From the NCBI RefSeq assembly GCF_014203115.1, contig NZ_JACHIJ010000002.1, positions 1 to 64,000 of the forward strand: a stretch of DNA of 64,000 nucleotides, given 5' to 3'. The first letter of the stretch is position 1, and the number at the start of each line of letters is the position of its first letter. The position numbers and the translations under genes were made by a program. Positions 36,445 to 43,973 of the stretch are shown here, piece after piece. The notes under the pieces are model-generated. The model made no database searches, had not been told where the DNA came from, and was given only the letters and a program-made list of their open reading frames with translations. The DNA comes from Afipia massiliensis. Its GTDB lineage: Bacteria > Pseudomonadota > Alphaproteobacteria > Rhizobiales > Xanthobacteraceae.

Positions 36445-36694
36445 AGCCCGCTTTCGCGAGGCACGGCTGTTCGCGCAGATGTCGTTCGGTCGAAGCCGGA
36501 TACTTCCGCAGCATCGCTGCAGGCCTGATCGGGCGCGGCACGAAATTTCCGCCGCAGTTCGGACAGGCGCCGCCAAACACCGTATCCGCGCAGGTTGCGC
36601 AGAATGTGCACTCGAACGTGCAGATCACAGCTTCGTCGCTCTCCGGCGGCAGGTCCTTGTCGCAACATTCGCAGTTCGGCTTGAGCTTCATCAT
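36443..36694 (-). CDS. DUF1272 zinc-finger-like protein, 83 aa
   Basis: MKLKPNCECCDKDLPPESDE, then CTFECTFCATCADTVFGGACPNCGGNF: about eight cysteines in CxxC pairs, as in the DUF1272 (COG3813) family, so it probably binds zinc. Function unknown. GGGAGAAG lies upstream of the ATG. The stop codon falls in a palindromic repeat; the C-terminal tail may have been altered by it. Confidence 0.85.
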   Translation of the reverse strand: MMKLKPNCECCDKDLPPESDEAVICTFECTFCATCADTVFGGACPNCGGNFVPRPIRPAAMLRKYPASTERHLREQPCLAKAG

Positions 36695-36830
36695 TGTGCT
36701 TCTCCCGTGCGCGGCTTGCCGAGCCTATGCGGCTGCCACAGCGCGCGCAAGGCAGCCGAGCGGTGTCCAGCGCTTGCGCAGTGGCGGCTTTTGATCTTAC
36801 CTGCGCGCAGAAAAAAAGAGGAAATGCCAA

Positions 36831-37544
36831 ATGTCGAAGACCGAAAGAGTGCCGGAATCCCGTATCGCCGAGTCGGAAGTGCTCTATGCGATCGACGGCA
36901 ACATCGCCACCATTACGCTCAATCGCCCGGAGCGGCTGAACACGATCTCGCGTCCGATGCTGGAGCTGCTCGGCCAATTGCTTCTGCAGGCGGACAACGA
37001 TCCTGCGGTGCGCGTTGTCATCCTCACCGCGACCGGACGCGCCTTCTGTGCCGGCCTTGATGTGGCCAGCGCATCCAGCGGCACTGGAATCGGCTCACAG
37101 AATGATACCGATGGCGCACGGACAACACTCGACCTCAAGACCGCGCCTCCAACAATCCTGTTCAACATGGAGAAGCCGACAATCTGCGCGCTCAATGGCG
37201 CCGCGGCTGGTTACGGCATGGACACAGCGCTGGGCTGCGATATTCGCATCATGGCCGAAAGCGCGAAGTTCGCAGCCGCCTTCGTCAAGCGCGGCATCGT
37301 GCCTGAGTCAGGCGGCACATGGTTTCTGCCGCGCATGCTCGGCTGGGCAAAGGCCGCCGAAATCATCTTCACGGGGCGCACGCTGTCGGCCAAGCGCATG
37401 ATGCGTGTCGGGCTTTCCGAGAACTTCAACGATCATGTCCATCACGTCTTCCTGCAACTGCTGCCCTTGATGCGAACGCAGGATTTTCGTGAAGGTCTTG
37501 CATCGTTCCTCGAAAAGCGGCCAGCCGATTTCAAGGGGCGCTGA
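36831..37544 (+). CDS. enoyl-CoA hydratase family protein with an internal deletion, 237 aa
   Basis: The crotonase oxyanion-hole segments AFCAGLDVASAS and LNGAAAGYGMDTALGCDIRIMAE are present, as is RGIVPESGGTWFLPR with the catalytic glutamate. After TLSAKRMMR the sequence jumps to GLSENFNDHVHHVFLQLLPL, which in relatives follows some 45 residues (the GLVnevvp...aplavqaskRMM part). The gene is still in frame. The lost helix region lies near the active site and trimer contacts, so the protein may be inactive or altered. SD AGGAA precedes the ATG. Confidence 0.85.
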   Translation: MSKTERVPESRIAESEVLYAIDGNIATITLNRPERLNTISRPMLELLGQLLLQADNDPAVRVVILTATGRAFCAGLDVASASSGTGIGSQNDTDGARTTLDLKTAPPTILFNMEKPTICALNGAAAGYGMDTALGCDIRIMAESAKFAAAFVKRGIVPESGGTWFLPRMLGWAKAAEIIFTGRTLSAKRMMRVGLSENFNDHVHHVFLQLLPLMRTQDFREGLASFLEKRPADFKGR

Positions 37545-37546
37545 GC

Positions 37547-38104
37547 CTACGTCACACCCAGGCGCTGGTCCCTGTTGCGCATCCAGCGGATCGCCGGCAG
37601 CGTGAGCAACACCATCACGGCCTTGCCGACGATCTGACCCGACAGAAAATCGAGACTGTCGAAGGCGAGCCACAGAAACAGCAGCGAGTCCGCCACCAGT
37701 CCAACGAGGCTGCTCGCCGCGACGGCGAGCACAAGCCCGCGCTTCTGCAACGGCGTATAGACCGCGAAGTCGGCCAGTTCCGACAACAGGAACGCAACCG
37801 CTGACGCGACCACCAGCGGCGCGGGGGCCAGCGCCGCCGAGAGCACAGTCCCTGCTCCGATCGCTGCTAATCCATAGGTCACACCAAGCCGCCGCTGCAC
37901 CAGATCGCGCAGCACCAGTGCGAGGCCGGCCATAAGCACCCCGCTCGGAGCCATCAGGCCCGGTGCCACCGGGATAAGACACGGACCGTTCGGTGGGCAG
38001 ACCGTGCCTACATGCTGGATCAGCCAGTTCGCGATCGGGATGCAGGCGATATAGGCGGCAAGGAAAACCAAGCCTTCCGCGCGAAGACGCCGAGCGAATG
38101 TCAT
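37547..38104 (-). CDS. VUT-family putative queuosine-precursor transporter (YhhQ-like), 185 aa
   Basis: Six or so hydrophobic helices ([87 protein letters not shown]) with the RDLVQR and [12 protein letters not shown] segments of the VUT family. YhhQ imports queuosine precursors (preQ0/preQ1) in E. coli. The ATG overlaps the queC stop by four bases, so it is coupled to the preQ0 pathway gene. Confidence 0.88.
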   Translation of the reverse strand: MTFARRLRAEGLVFLAAYIACIPIANWLIQHVGTVCPPNGPCLIPVAPGLMAPSGVLMAGLALVLRDLVQRRLGVTYGLAAIGAGTVLSAALAPAPLVVASAVAFLLSELADFAVYTPLQKRGLVLAVAASSLVGLVADSLLFLWLAFDSLDFLSGQIVGKAVMVLLTLPAIRWMRNRDQRLGVT

Positions 38105-38829
38105 CGCACCTCAGGGACGGCGTGTGCAGCGTAAGCCGCCCAGCCCCTGGCGCGCAGGCTGCAGGCGGGACATTCGCCACAGCCGTAGCCCCAGTCATGA
38201 CGCGCACCGCGTTCACCGAGATAGCAGGTGTGGGAGTGTTCAACGATGAGATCGACCAGCCCTTTGCCGCCGAGTTCTTCCGCCAGCGCCCAGGTGTCCG
38301 CCTTGTCGCGCCACATCAGCGGCGTGTGCAGTTCGAACGGACGCGCCATGCCGAGATTGAGCGCTACATTGAGCGCCTTGATGGTCTCGTCGCGGCAATC
38401 GGGATAGCCGGAGAAATCCGTCTCACACATACCGCCGACAATGTGGGTGATGCCCCGCCGGTAAGCCAGCGCGGCGGCGAAGGTCAGGAACACCAGATTG
38501 CGGCCGGGTACGAAGGTGTTGGGCAGGCCGCCCTCGCCCATCTCTATCGCCGTATCGCGCGTCAGCGCGGTCTCCGAGATGTCGCCGAGCGTCGGAATAT
38601 CCAGCGTGTGGTTTTCACCCAGTTTCGAAGCCCATTCGGGCCGGAGCGCCACCATACCGTCGATCAGTTTCGCCCGGCTATCGAGTTCAACGGCGTGGCG
38701 CTGGCCATAGGAAAACCCGATGGTTTCCACGCGCGCAAAACGCGCCAGCGCCCACGCCAGGCAGGTCGCGGAATCCTGCCCGCCGGAGAACAGCACCAAG
38801 GCTGCGTTGTTTTGGCCCAAATCCGTCAT
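38101..38829 (-). CDS. queC: 7-cyano-7-deazaguanine (preQ0) synthase, 242 aa
   Basis: The PP-loop [16 protein letters not shown] binds ATP and the C-terminal [27 protein letters not shown] holds the zinc cysteines. QueC turns carboxydeazaguanine into preQ0, a step to queuosine in tRNA. I start at the ATG at 38829; a longer frame has no reason to be used. It is coupled to the VUT transporter. Confidence 0.93.
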   Translation of the reverse strand: MTDLGQNNAALVLFSGGQDSATCLAWALARFARVETIGFSYGQRHAVELDSRAKLIDGMVALRPEWASKLGENHTLDIPTLGDISETALTRDTAIEMGEGGLPNTFVPGRNLVFLTFAAALAYRRGITHIVGGMCETDFSGYPDCRDETIKALNVALNLGMARPFELHTPLMWRDKADTWALAEELGGKGLVDLIVEHSHTCYLGERGARHDWGYGCGECPACSLRARGWAAYAAHAVPEVR

Positions 38830-38925
38830 GGGATTGCACTTAGCATCCGGACATCGTGCCGCCAATTGTCTCCAGACCGTCATTGCGGCATAGAGGGCAA
38901 GCCCTTTTCATGCCCATGGTGCGCC

Positions 38926-39741
38926 ATGCCTGCTTCCCATCACATCTCCAAACTCCTCGACATCATGGCGGCGCTGCGCACGCCCGAAACCGGATGCCCA
39001 TGGGATCTGGAGCAGACCTTCGCGACCATAGCGCCCTACACCATCGAGGAAGCCTATGAGGTTGCGGAGGCCATCGCCCGGGACGATCTCGAGGACCTGA
39101 AGGAGGAACTCGGTGATCTGCTGCTTCAGGTGGTGTTTCATGCACGGATGGCCGAGGAGCAAGGCGCATTCGTCTTCGGTGACGTCGTCAATGCCATCAC
39201 AACGAAGATGACCCGGCGCCATCCCCATGTGTTCGGCGAAAAAGCCGGACACATGACGCCCGACGAAGTGAAGGGTCTGTGGCACAGCATCAAGGCGGAG
39301 GAGAAAGCCGAGCGTGCAGCGTTGCGCGGTGAAACCCCCGATGCAAAGCCCGGCCTGCTGGACGGCGTGAAGAAGAGCCAGCCTGCATTGGCGCGGGCGA
39401 TGGATTTGCAGCGCACTGCCTCGACCGTCGGCTTCGACTGGAACGACCCGCGCGCGGTGCTGGCGAAGATCCGCGAGGAAGCCGACGAAATCGAAGCGGC
39501 GCTGGACAGCGGTAACGATGCCCACATTGCCGAGGAGACCGGCGATCTGCTGTTCGCCGTCGTCAATCTGGCGCGCCATGCTAAAGCCGATCCCGAGATG
39601 GCCCTGCGCGCCACCAATGCGAAGTTCGAGCGGCGCTTCGCCTACATCGAACGCACCCTCGCCGCGCGCGGTTCATCGCTGGAAGCGGCAACCGTGGCCG
39701 AGATGGATGCGCTGTGGAACGAGGCGAAGACCGCGAAATAG
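38926..39741 (+). CDS. mazG: nucleoside triphosphate pyrophosphohydrolase MazG, 271 aa
   Basis: Two MazG domains, each with the EExxE and DxxD-type helical motif: YTIEEAYEVAEAIARDDLEDLKEELGDLLLQVVFHA near the N-terminus and KIREEADEIEAALDSGN..AEETGDLLFAVVNLARHAKADPEMALRATNAKFERRF. This hydrolyses NTPs and dNTPs and lowers levels of abnormal nucleotides. Length normal. Divergent from queC with 96 bp between; convergent with hflX. Confidence 0.93.
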   Translation: MPASHHISKLLDIMAALRTPETGCPWDLEQTFATIAPYTIEEAYEVAEAIARDDLEDLKEELGDLLLQVVFHARMAEEQGAFVFGDVVNAITTKMTRRHPHVFGEKAGHMTPDEVKGLWHSIKAEEKAERAALRGETPDAKPGLLDGVKKSQPALARAMDLQRTASTVGFDWNDPRAVLAKIREEADEIEAALDSGNDAHIAEETGDLLFAVVNLARHAKADPEMALRATNAKFERRFAYIERTLAARGSSLEAATVAEMDALWNEAKTAK

Positions 39742-39760
39742 TTTTCGCAGCAAGCGCCTT

Positions 39761-41137
39761 TCAGTGCGTGCTTGGCACCGCGCCGAACTTGGCAATGGTG
39801 ATGTCGCGCTTGGTTTCATCGACGCGCACGGTCATCGCAAACCGGCCGTCCAGCATCTGCTTGTCGAGCACCTCAGCGTTCCGGTGCAGCCAACTGATGC
39901 CTGCGCCGTCTGAGGCATCGATGGAGAGTTCGAGCGTCACGCGCGTGGTCGCAAGACGATCCTCGATGGCCGCGAGCAGGGCTTCGACGCCCTCACCCGT
40001 CTCGGCTGAGACCGGAAAGCACGGCCGCTCGGCTGGCCGACGCGCGGCAATATTCGCGAGGTTGGCGCGCTCGTCTTCGTCGAAGCGATCGATCTTGTTC
40101 CAGACTTCCAGGATGCGCTGACCGCTGTCCGGATCGATGCCGAGCTGGCGCAGCACGCCTTCGACGTCGTGCTGCTGGGCTTCGGCATCTTCATGCGAAA
40201 TATCGCGCACATGCAGGATGACGTCGGCCTCAATGACCTCTTCCAGCGTGGCGCGGAACGCTGCCACCAGCATGGTCGGCAAATCCGAGATAAAGCCGAC
40301 GGTATCCGACAGCATCGCCTTGCCGCCGTGCGGCAATGTCAGTGCGCGTAACGTCGGGTCCAGCGTCGCGAACAGCATGTCGGCGGCTTGTACGTCGGCG
40401 CGGGTCAGCCGGTTGAACAGCGTGGACTTGCCGGCATTGGTATAACCGACCAGCGCGACGACGCGGTAAGGCACACGCTGGCGCCCTGCCCGGTGCAAGC
40501 GGCGCGTGGCCTGCACCTTCTTGATTTCGTTCTCGATGCGCGTGATGCGCTCGCCGATCATCCGGCGGTCGGCTTCGATCTGGGTTTCTCCGGGGCCGCC
40601 CATGAAGCCGAAGCCGCCGCGCTGGCGTTCGAGATGGGTCCATGACCGGACGAGACGGCTGCGTTGGTAGTTCAGGTGAGCGAGCTCGACCTGCAACGTG
40701 CCTTCGCGGGTCTTCGCACGGCGGCCGAAGATTTCCAGAATGAGTCCGGTGCGGTCGAGCACCTTCGCATTCCATTCCTTTTCGAGGTTGCGCTGCTGAA
40801 CCGGCGAGAGCGCGCAATCCATCACGACCAGATCGACATCGTTGGCCTTGATCAGGCCGATCATCTCCTCGACCTTGCCCTTGCCGAGATAGGTAGCGGG
40901 CCGGATCTCGCTCAGCGGCGCCACAACCGCTTCCGCCACGGTCAGATCGATGGCGCGCGCCAGACCGACGGCTTCTTCAAGCCGGGCGTCGGGATTGCGT
41001 GTGCCATGGGACATCGTTGGCGCGTCAGGATCGCCCCGCCGCGCACGTTTATAAGGACCGATGACCAGCACCCGTCCTGTATCGCCCCTCGCCGACCGCG
41101 GACGATCAGCGGCCCCGTCGAAGTTCCGGGGTTCCAA
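39761..41137 (-). CDS. hflX: ribosome-associated GTPase HflX, 458 aa
   Basis: The N-terminal HflX domain (TYLGKGKVEEM, DCALSPVQQRNLEKEWNAKVLDRTGLILEIFGRRAKTREG) is followed by the coiled linker with GGFGFMGGPGETQIEADRR and the G domain (GYTNAGKSTLFN, DTVGFI, NKID, SAETGEG). It rescues stalled or stressed ribosomes. The start codon is TTG (GAACCCCGGAAC follows), just one base after a large palindrome, and no good ribosome-binding site is seen. It is downstream of hfq, the usual order. Confidence 0.93.
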   Translation of the reverse strand: MEPRNFDGAADRPRSARGDTGRVLVIGPYKRARRGDPDAPTMSHGTRNPDARLEEAVGLARAIDLTVAEAVVAPLSEIRPATYLGKGKVEEMIGLIKANDVDLVVMDCALSPVQQRNLEKEWNAKVLDRTGLILEIFGRRAKTREGTLQVELAHLNYQRSRLVRSWTHLERQRGGFGFMGGPGETQIEADRRMIGERITRIENEIKKVQATRRLHRAGRQRVPYRVVALVGYTNAGKSTLFNRLTRADVQAADMLFATLDPTLRALTLPHGGKAMLSDTVGFISDLPTMLVAAFRATLEEVIEADVILHVRDISHEDAEAQQHDVEGVLRQLGIDPDSGQRILEVWNKIDRFDEDERANLANIAARRPAERPCFPVSAETGEGVEALLAAIEDRLATTRVTLELSIDASDGAGISWLHRNAEVLDKQMLDGRFAMTVRVDETKRDITIAKFGAVPSTH

Positions 41138-41138
41138 A

Positions 41139-41214
41139 CTAGTGATCCGGTTCTGACATTCGTATCATTTCTCAGCTTATACCTTTACGAATGTCAGAAC
41201 CAAAGGATCACTAG
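41139..41214. repeat. large imperfect palindrome next to the hflX start
   Basis: Arms CTAGTGATCC and GGATCACTAG, continuing into TTCTGACATTCGTA and TACGAATGTCAGAA, form a hairpin of about 24 paired bases with a short unpaired difference and a 21-base centre. The end of the palindrome is one base before the TTG start of hflX. Confidence 0.85.
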
Positions 41215-41225
41215 AATTATGATTG

Positions 41226-41300
41226 CTAGTGTCCTTTCGTATCCGACGTTCGCTCCGGACGTGCTGCAAGATGAAGCGAACGTCGGATACGGGACACTAG
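41226..41300. repeat. second palindrome between hfq and hflX
   Basis: Arms CTAGTGTCC and GGACACTAG continue into CGTATCCGACGTTCGCT and its complement AGCGAACGTCGGATACG, a stem of about 26 pairs with a three-base difference and a 20-base loop. The ends CTAGTG/CACTAG match those of the first palindrome 11 bp away, but the inner part differs. It lies eight bases beyond the hfq stop. Confidence 0.85.
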
Positions 41301-41307
41301 TTCAATC

Positions 41308-41556
41308 TCAAGCTGGCGCGTCCTCGCCGCCTTCGAACAACTGGATCGGAGCGCCCGGCATGATCGTCGAGATCGCATGCTTGTAGACAAGCTGCGAGTG
41401 ACCATCGCGCCGAAGCAGCAGGCAGAAATTGTCGAACCAGGTAACAATGCCCTGCAGCTTCACTCCATTGACCAGAAAGATCGTCAGTGGCGTTTTGGTT
41501 TTGCGAACGTGATTGAGAAAAGTGTCTTGTAGGTTTTGTGCGCGGTCTGCCGCCAT
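41308..41556 (-). CDS. hfq: RNA chaperone Hfq, 82 aa
   Basis: Both Sm motifs are present: [58 protein letters not shown]. The residues lining the RNA-binding proximal face (YKHA) are there. The ATG at 41556 gives the normal short N-terminus; the longer frame upstream is basic and not family-like. It should act with small RNAs. 169 bp separate it from dat, enough for its own promoter. Confidence 0.96.
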   Translation of the reverse strand: MAADRAQNLQDTFLNHVRKTKTPLTIFLVNGVKLQGIVTWFDNFCLLLRRDGHSQLVYKHAISTIMPGAPIQLFEGGEDAPA

Positions 41557-41725
41557 TTTCTTATCCCGCATTCTTGTTTTTGGGCCAGCCTGCCCTCTTC
41601 GGGGCGTGGTCTGGCTGCCGGCGTCCCTGAGATCCCCCTCCGGGTGCTGCAGCGCGATTAAAGGACACGCCCGGTTGTTAGGCAAGACCGTGGTACCCGG
41701 CTAAGCGGCCAAAGGGCGGAAAAAC

Positions 41726-42583
41726 TTACGAAAATGCTGAAAAACGGTGGAATTCTTCACGCAACCGCATGGAAATGGAGCCCGGCTTGCCGTCTCCGAT
41801 GTTGCGGCCGTCGATCCGGACCACCGGCATGACGATCTGGCTGGAAGCCGTCACGAACGCCTCAGCCGCTTCATAAGCCTCGGCAGGGGTGAACGGCCGT
41901 TCCTCGAGCTTGATCTGGAGCGCCGCCAGCACCTCCATCAGCACGGCGCGGGTGATCCCGGCCAGGATGCCGCTGTCAACTGATCGGGTGATCACTTTGC
42001 CATCCGTGGTCACGATCCATGCATTGCTCGATGAGCCTTCGGTGACATGACCGTCGTGATCGACAAACCAGGCTTCATAGGCGTTGTTCTCGCGCGCCTG
42101 CTGTTTCGCCAGCACGTTGGGCAATAGCGACACGGATTTGATGTCGACGCGCGGCCAGCGGTTCTCGGGCACGGTGATGACGCCGATGCCCTTCGCAGCG
42201 GTGTCCTGATTCTTCTGAAAATTGAGACCGCGCGCAGTCACCACCAGGGCCGGTTTCACCGGATTGACCGGGAATGCATGATCGCGCCGTGCGACGCCGC
42301 GCGTGACCTGCAGATAGACGATTCCGTAACTGACGCGATTCCGCCGCACAGTCTCATGGATCACGATTTCTAGCGCGGCCAGCGGCATCGGCATGTCGAT
42401 CCGCAATTCACGCAGCGAGCGCTGCAGCCGCGTGAGGTGGCGCGGCATGTCGACGACTTTGCCGCCCCTGATCTCGCAGACCTCGTAGACGCCATCGGAA
42501 AACTGATAGCCGCGGTCCTCGATATTCACGCTGGCGTCCCGCATGTCGCGGTATTGGCCGTTCACATAGGCGATGCGGGACAT
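41726..42583 (-). CDS. dat: D-amino-acid aminotransferase, 285 aa
   Basis: Class IV PLP-dependent transaminase: YVNGQYRDMRDASVNIEDRGYQFSDGVYEVCEIR at the N-terminus, the PLP lysine in RVDIKSVSLLPNVLAKQQA, and EGSSSNAWIV plus GITRAVLMEV. It makes D-alanine and D-glutamate. It lies two bases after ntrX, on the same strand, so probably in the ntr operon. Confidence 0.9.
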   Translation of the reverse strand: MSRIAYVNGQYRDMRDASVNIEDRGYQFSDGVYEVCEIRGGKVVDMPRHLTRLQRSLRELRIDMPMPLAALEIVIHETVRRNRVSYGIVYLQVTRGVARRDHAFPVNPVKPALVVTARGLNFQKNQDTAAKGIGVITVPENRWPRVDIKSVSLLPNVLAKQQARENNAYEAWFVDHDGHVTEGSSSNAWIVTTDGKVITRSVDSGILAGITRAVLMEVLAALQIKLEERPFTPAEAYEAAEAFVTASSQIVMPVVRIDGRNIGDGKPGSISMRLREEFHRFSAFS

Positions 42584-42585
42584 GT

Positions 42586-43956
42586 TTAACCTACACCCAG
42601 CGCCTTGAGCTTGCGATGCAGGGCGGAGCGTTCCATGCCGACGAATTCAGCTGTTCGCGAGATGTTGCCCGAGAAGCGGCTGATCTGCGCAATCAGGTAA
42701 TCGCGCTCGAACACTTCGCGGGCTTCGCGCAGCGGTAGACCCATGATGTGCTCGCCGTTGTTACCGGTCGGCATGGCCGGGATCATCGAGCCGACATCCT
42801 GCGGCAGCATGTCCGCGGTGATGGCCGCCTCGGCATCGCCGCCGGCCAGAATCATCACGCGCTCGACGTTGTTGCGAAGTTGCCGGACGTTGCCCGGCCA
42901 GACGTGCGATTGCAGAACCGCCATCGCGTCCTCTCCGATCCGCCGTTTCGGCAGACCGGTCGCGGACGAGATCTGGTCCATGAAATACTCGACGAGGTCC
43001 GGAATGTCCTCGCGGCGCTCCGAGAGCGGCGGCACGCGGATCGGAACGACGGAAAGCCGATGATAAAGATCTTCGCGGAATTTCCCCTCAGCGATCTCGG
43101 CTTCGAGATTGCGCGCCGTCGAGGACACGATGCGGACATCGACGCTGACTTTGGTGGTGCCGCCTGCCCGCTGGAACGTCTGATCGACCAGTACACGTAG
43201 AATCCTGTTCTGGGTTTCGCGCGGCATGTCGGCGATCTCATCGATAAACAAGGTGCCGCCGTGCGCCTCTTCGAGCGCCCCCGGCTTGCGGCCGGTCTCG
43301 CCGTCCGACAACTCGACACCGAACAGTTCGACTTCCATCCGCTCGGGCGTAATCGCCGCGGCATTGATGACGACGAACGGTCCATCGGCGCGGCTGGACA
43401 TCGCATGCAGCGTGCGCGCCGCGAGCTCCTTGCCGCCCCCTGACGGGCCGACGATCATGATGCGGCTATTGGCCTTGGCTGCACGATCGATGGTCTGACG
43501 CAGTTGGTTCATACTGGGGGAGCGGCCAACCAGCGTTCCGGACGACGGCGCATGCTGTTTGAGTTCGCGCACCTCACGTTTGAGCCGCGACGTTTCCAGC
43601 GCGCGGTTGGCGACGAGAATCAACCGGTCCGCCTTGAACGGCTTCTCGATGAAGTCGTAGGCACCGCGTTTGATTGCCGCGACCGCTGTTTCGATATTGC
43701 CGTGTCCCGAAATCATCACGACCGGCACTTCGGGATGCTCGAGCTTGATCTGTTCAAGCAGTTGCAACCCATCCAGACGGCTGCCCTGAAGCCAGATGTC
43801 GAGGAATATCAGGTTCGGCCGGCGGCCCGAAATTTCTGCCAGCGCGGTATCGCTGTCGCGCGCGGTACGCGTCTTGAAACCTTCGTCATCGAGAATACCC
43901 GCTACGAGGTCTCGAATGTCTGCTTCGTCATCGACGATCAAAATGTCATTGGCCAT
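42586..43956 (-). CDS. ntrX: response regulator NtrX, 456 aa
   Basis: Receiver domain with phospho-acceptor Asp in NLIFLDIWLQG (near residue 53), AAA+ domain (GPSGGGKELAARTLH, GTLFIDEIADMP), and a Fis-type HTH at the end (SGNISRTAEFVGMERSALHRKLKALG). Where sigma-54 activators have GAFTGA, this one reads ELFGVELSDGETGRKPGAL, so it cannot contact sigma-54 in the usual way; NtrX proteins of alphaproteobacteria commonly lack it. Partner of NtrY. Confidence 0.93.
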   Translation of the reverse strand: MANDILIVDDEADIRDLVAGILDDEGFKTRTARDSDTALAEISGRRPNLIFLDIWLQGSRLDGLQLLEQIKLEHPEVPVVMISGHGNIETAVAAIKRGAYDFIEKPFKADRLILVANRALETSRLKREVRELKQHAPSSGTLVGRSPSMNQLRQTIDRAAKANSRIMIVGPSGGGKELAARTLHAMSSRADGPFVVINAAAITPERMEVELFGVELSDGETGRKPGALEEAHGGTLFIDEIADMPRETQNRILRVLVDQTFQRAGGTTKVSVDVRIVSSTARNLEAEIAEGKFREDLYHRLSVVPIRVPPLSERREDIPDLVEYFMDQISSATGLPKRRIGEDAMAVLQSHVWPGNVRQLRNNVERVMILAGGDAEAAITADMLPQDVGSMIPAMPTGNNGEHIMGLPLREAREVFERDYLIAQISRFSGNISRTAEFVGMERSALHRKLKALGVG

Positions 43957-43973
43957 AAATCATGCCCGTTCTG

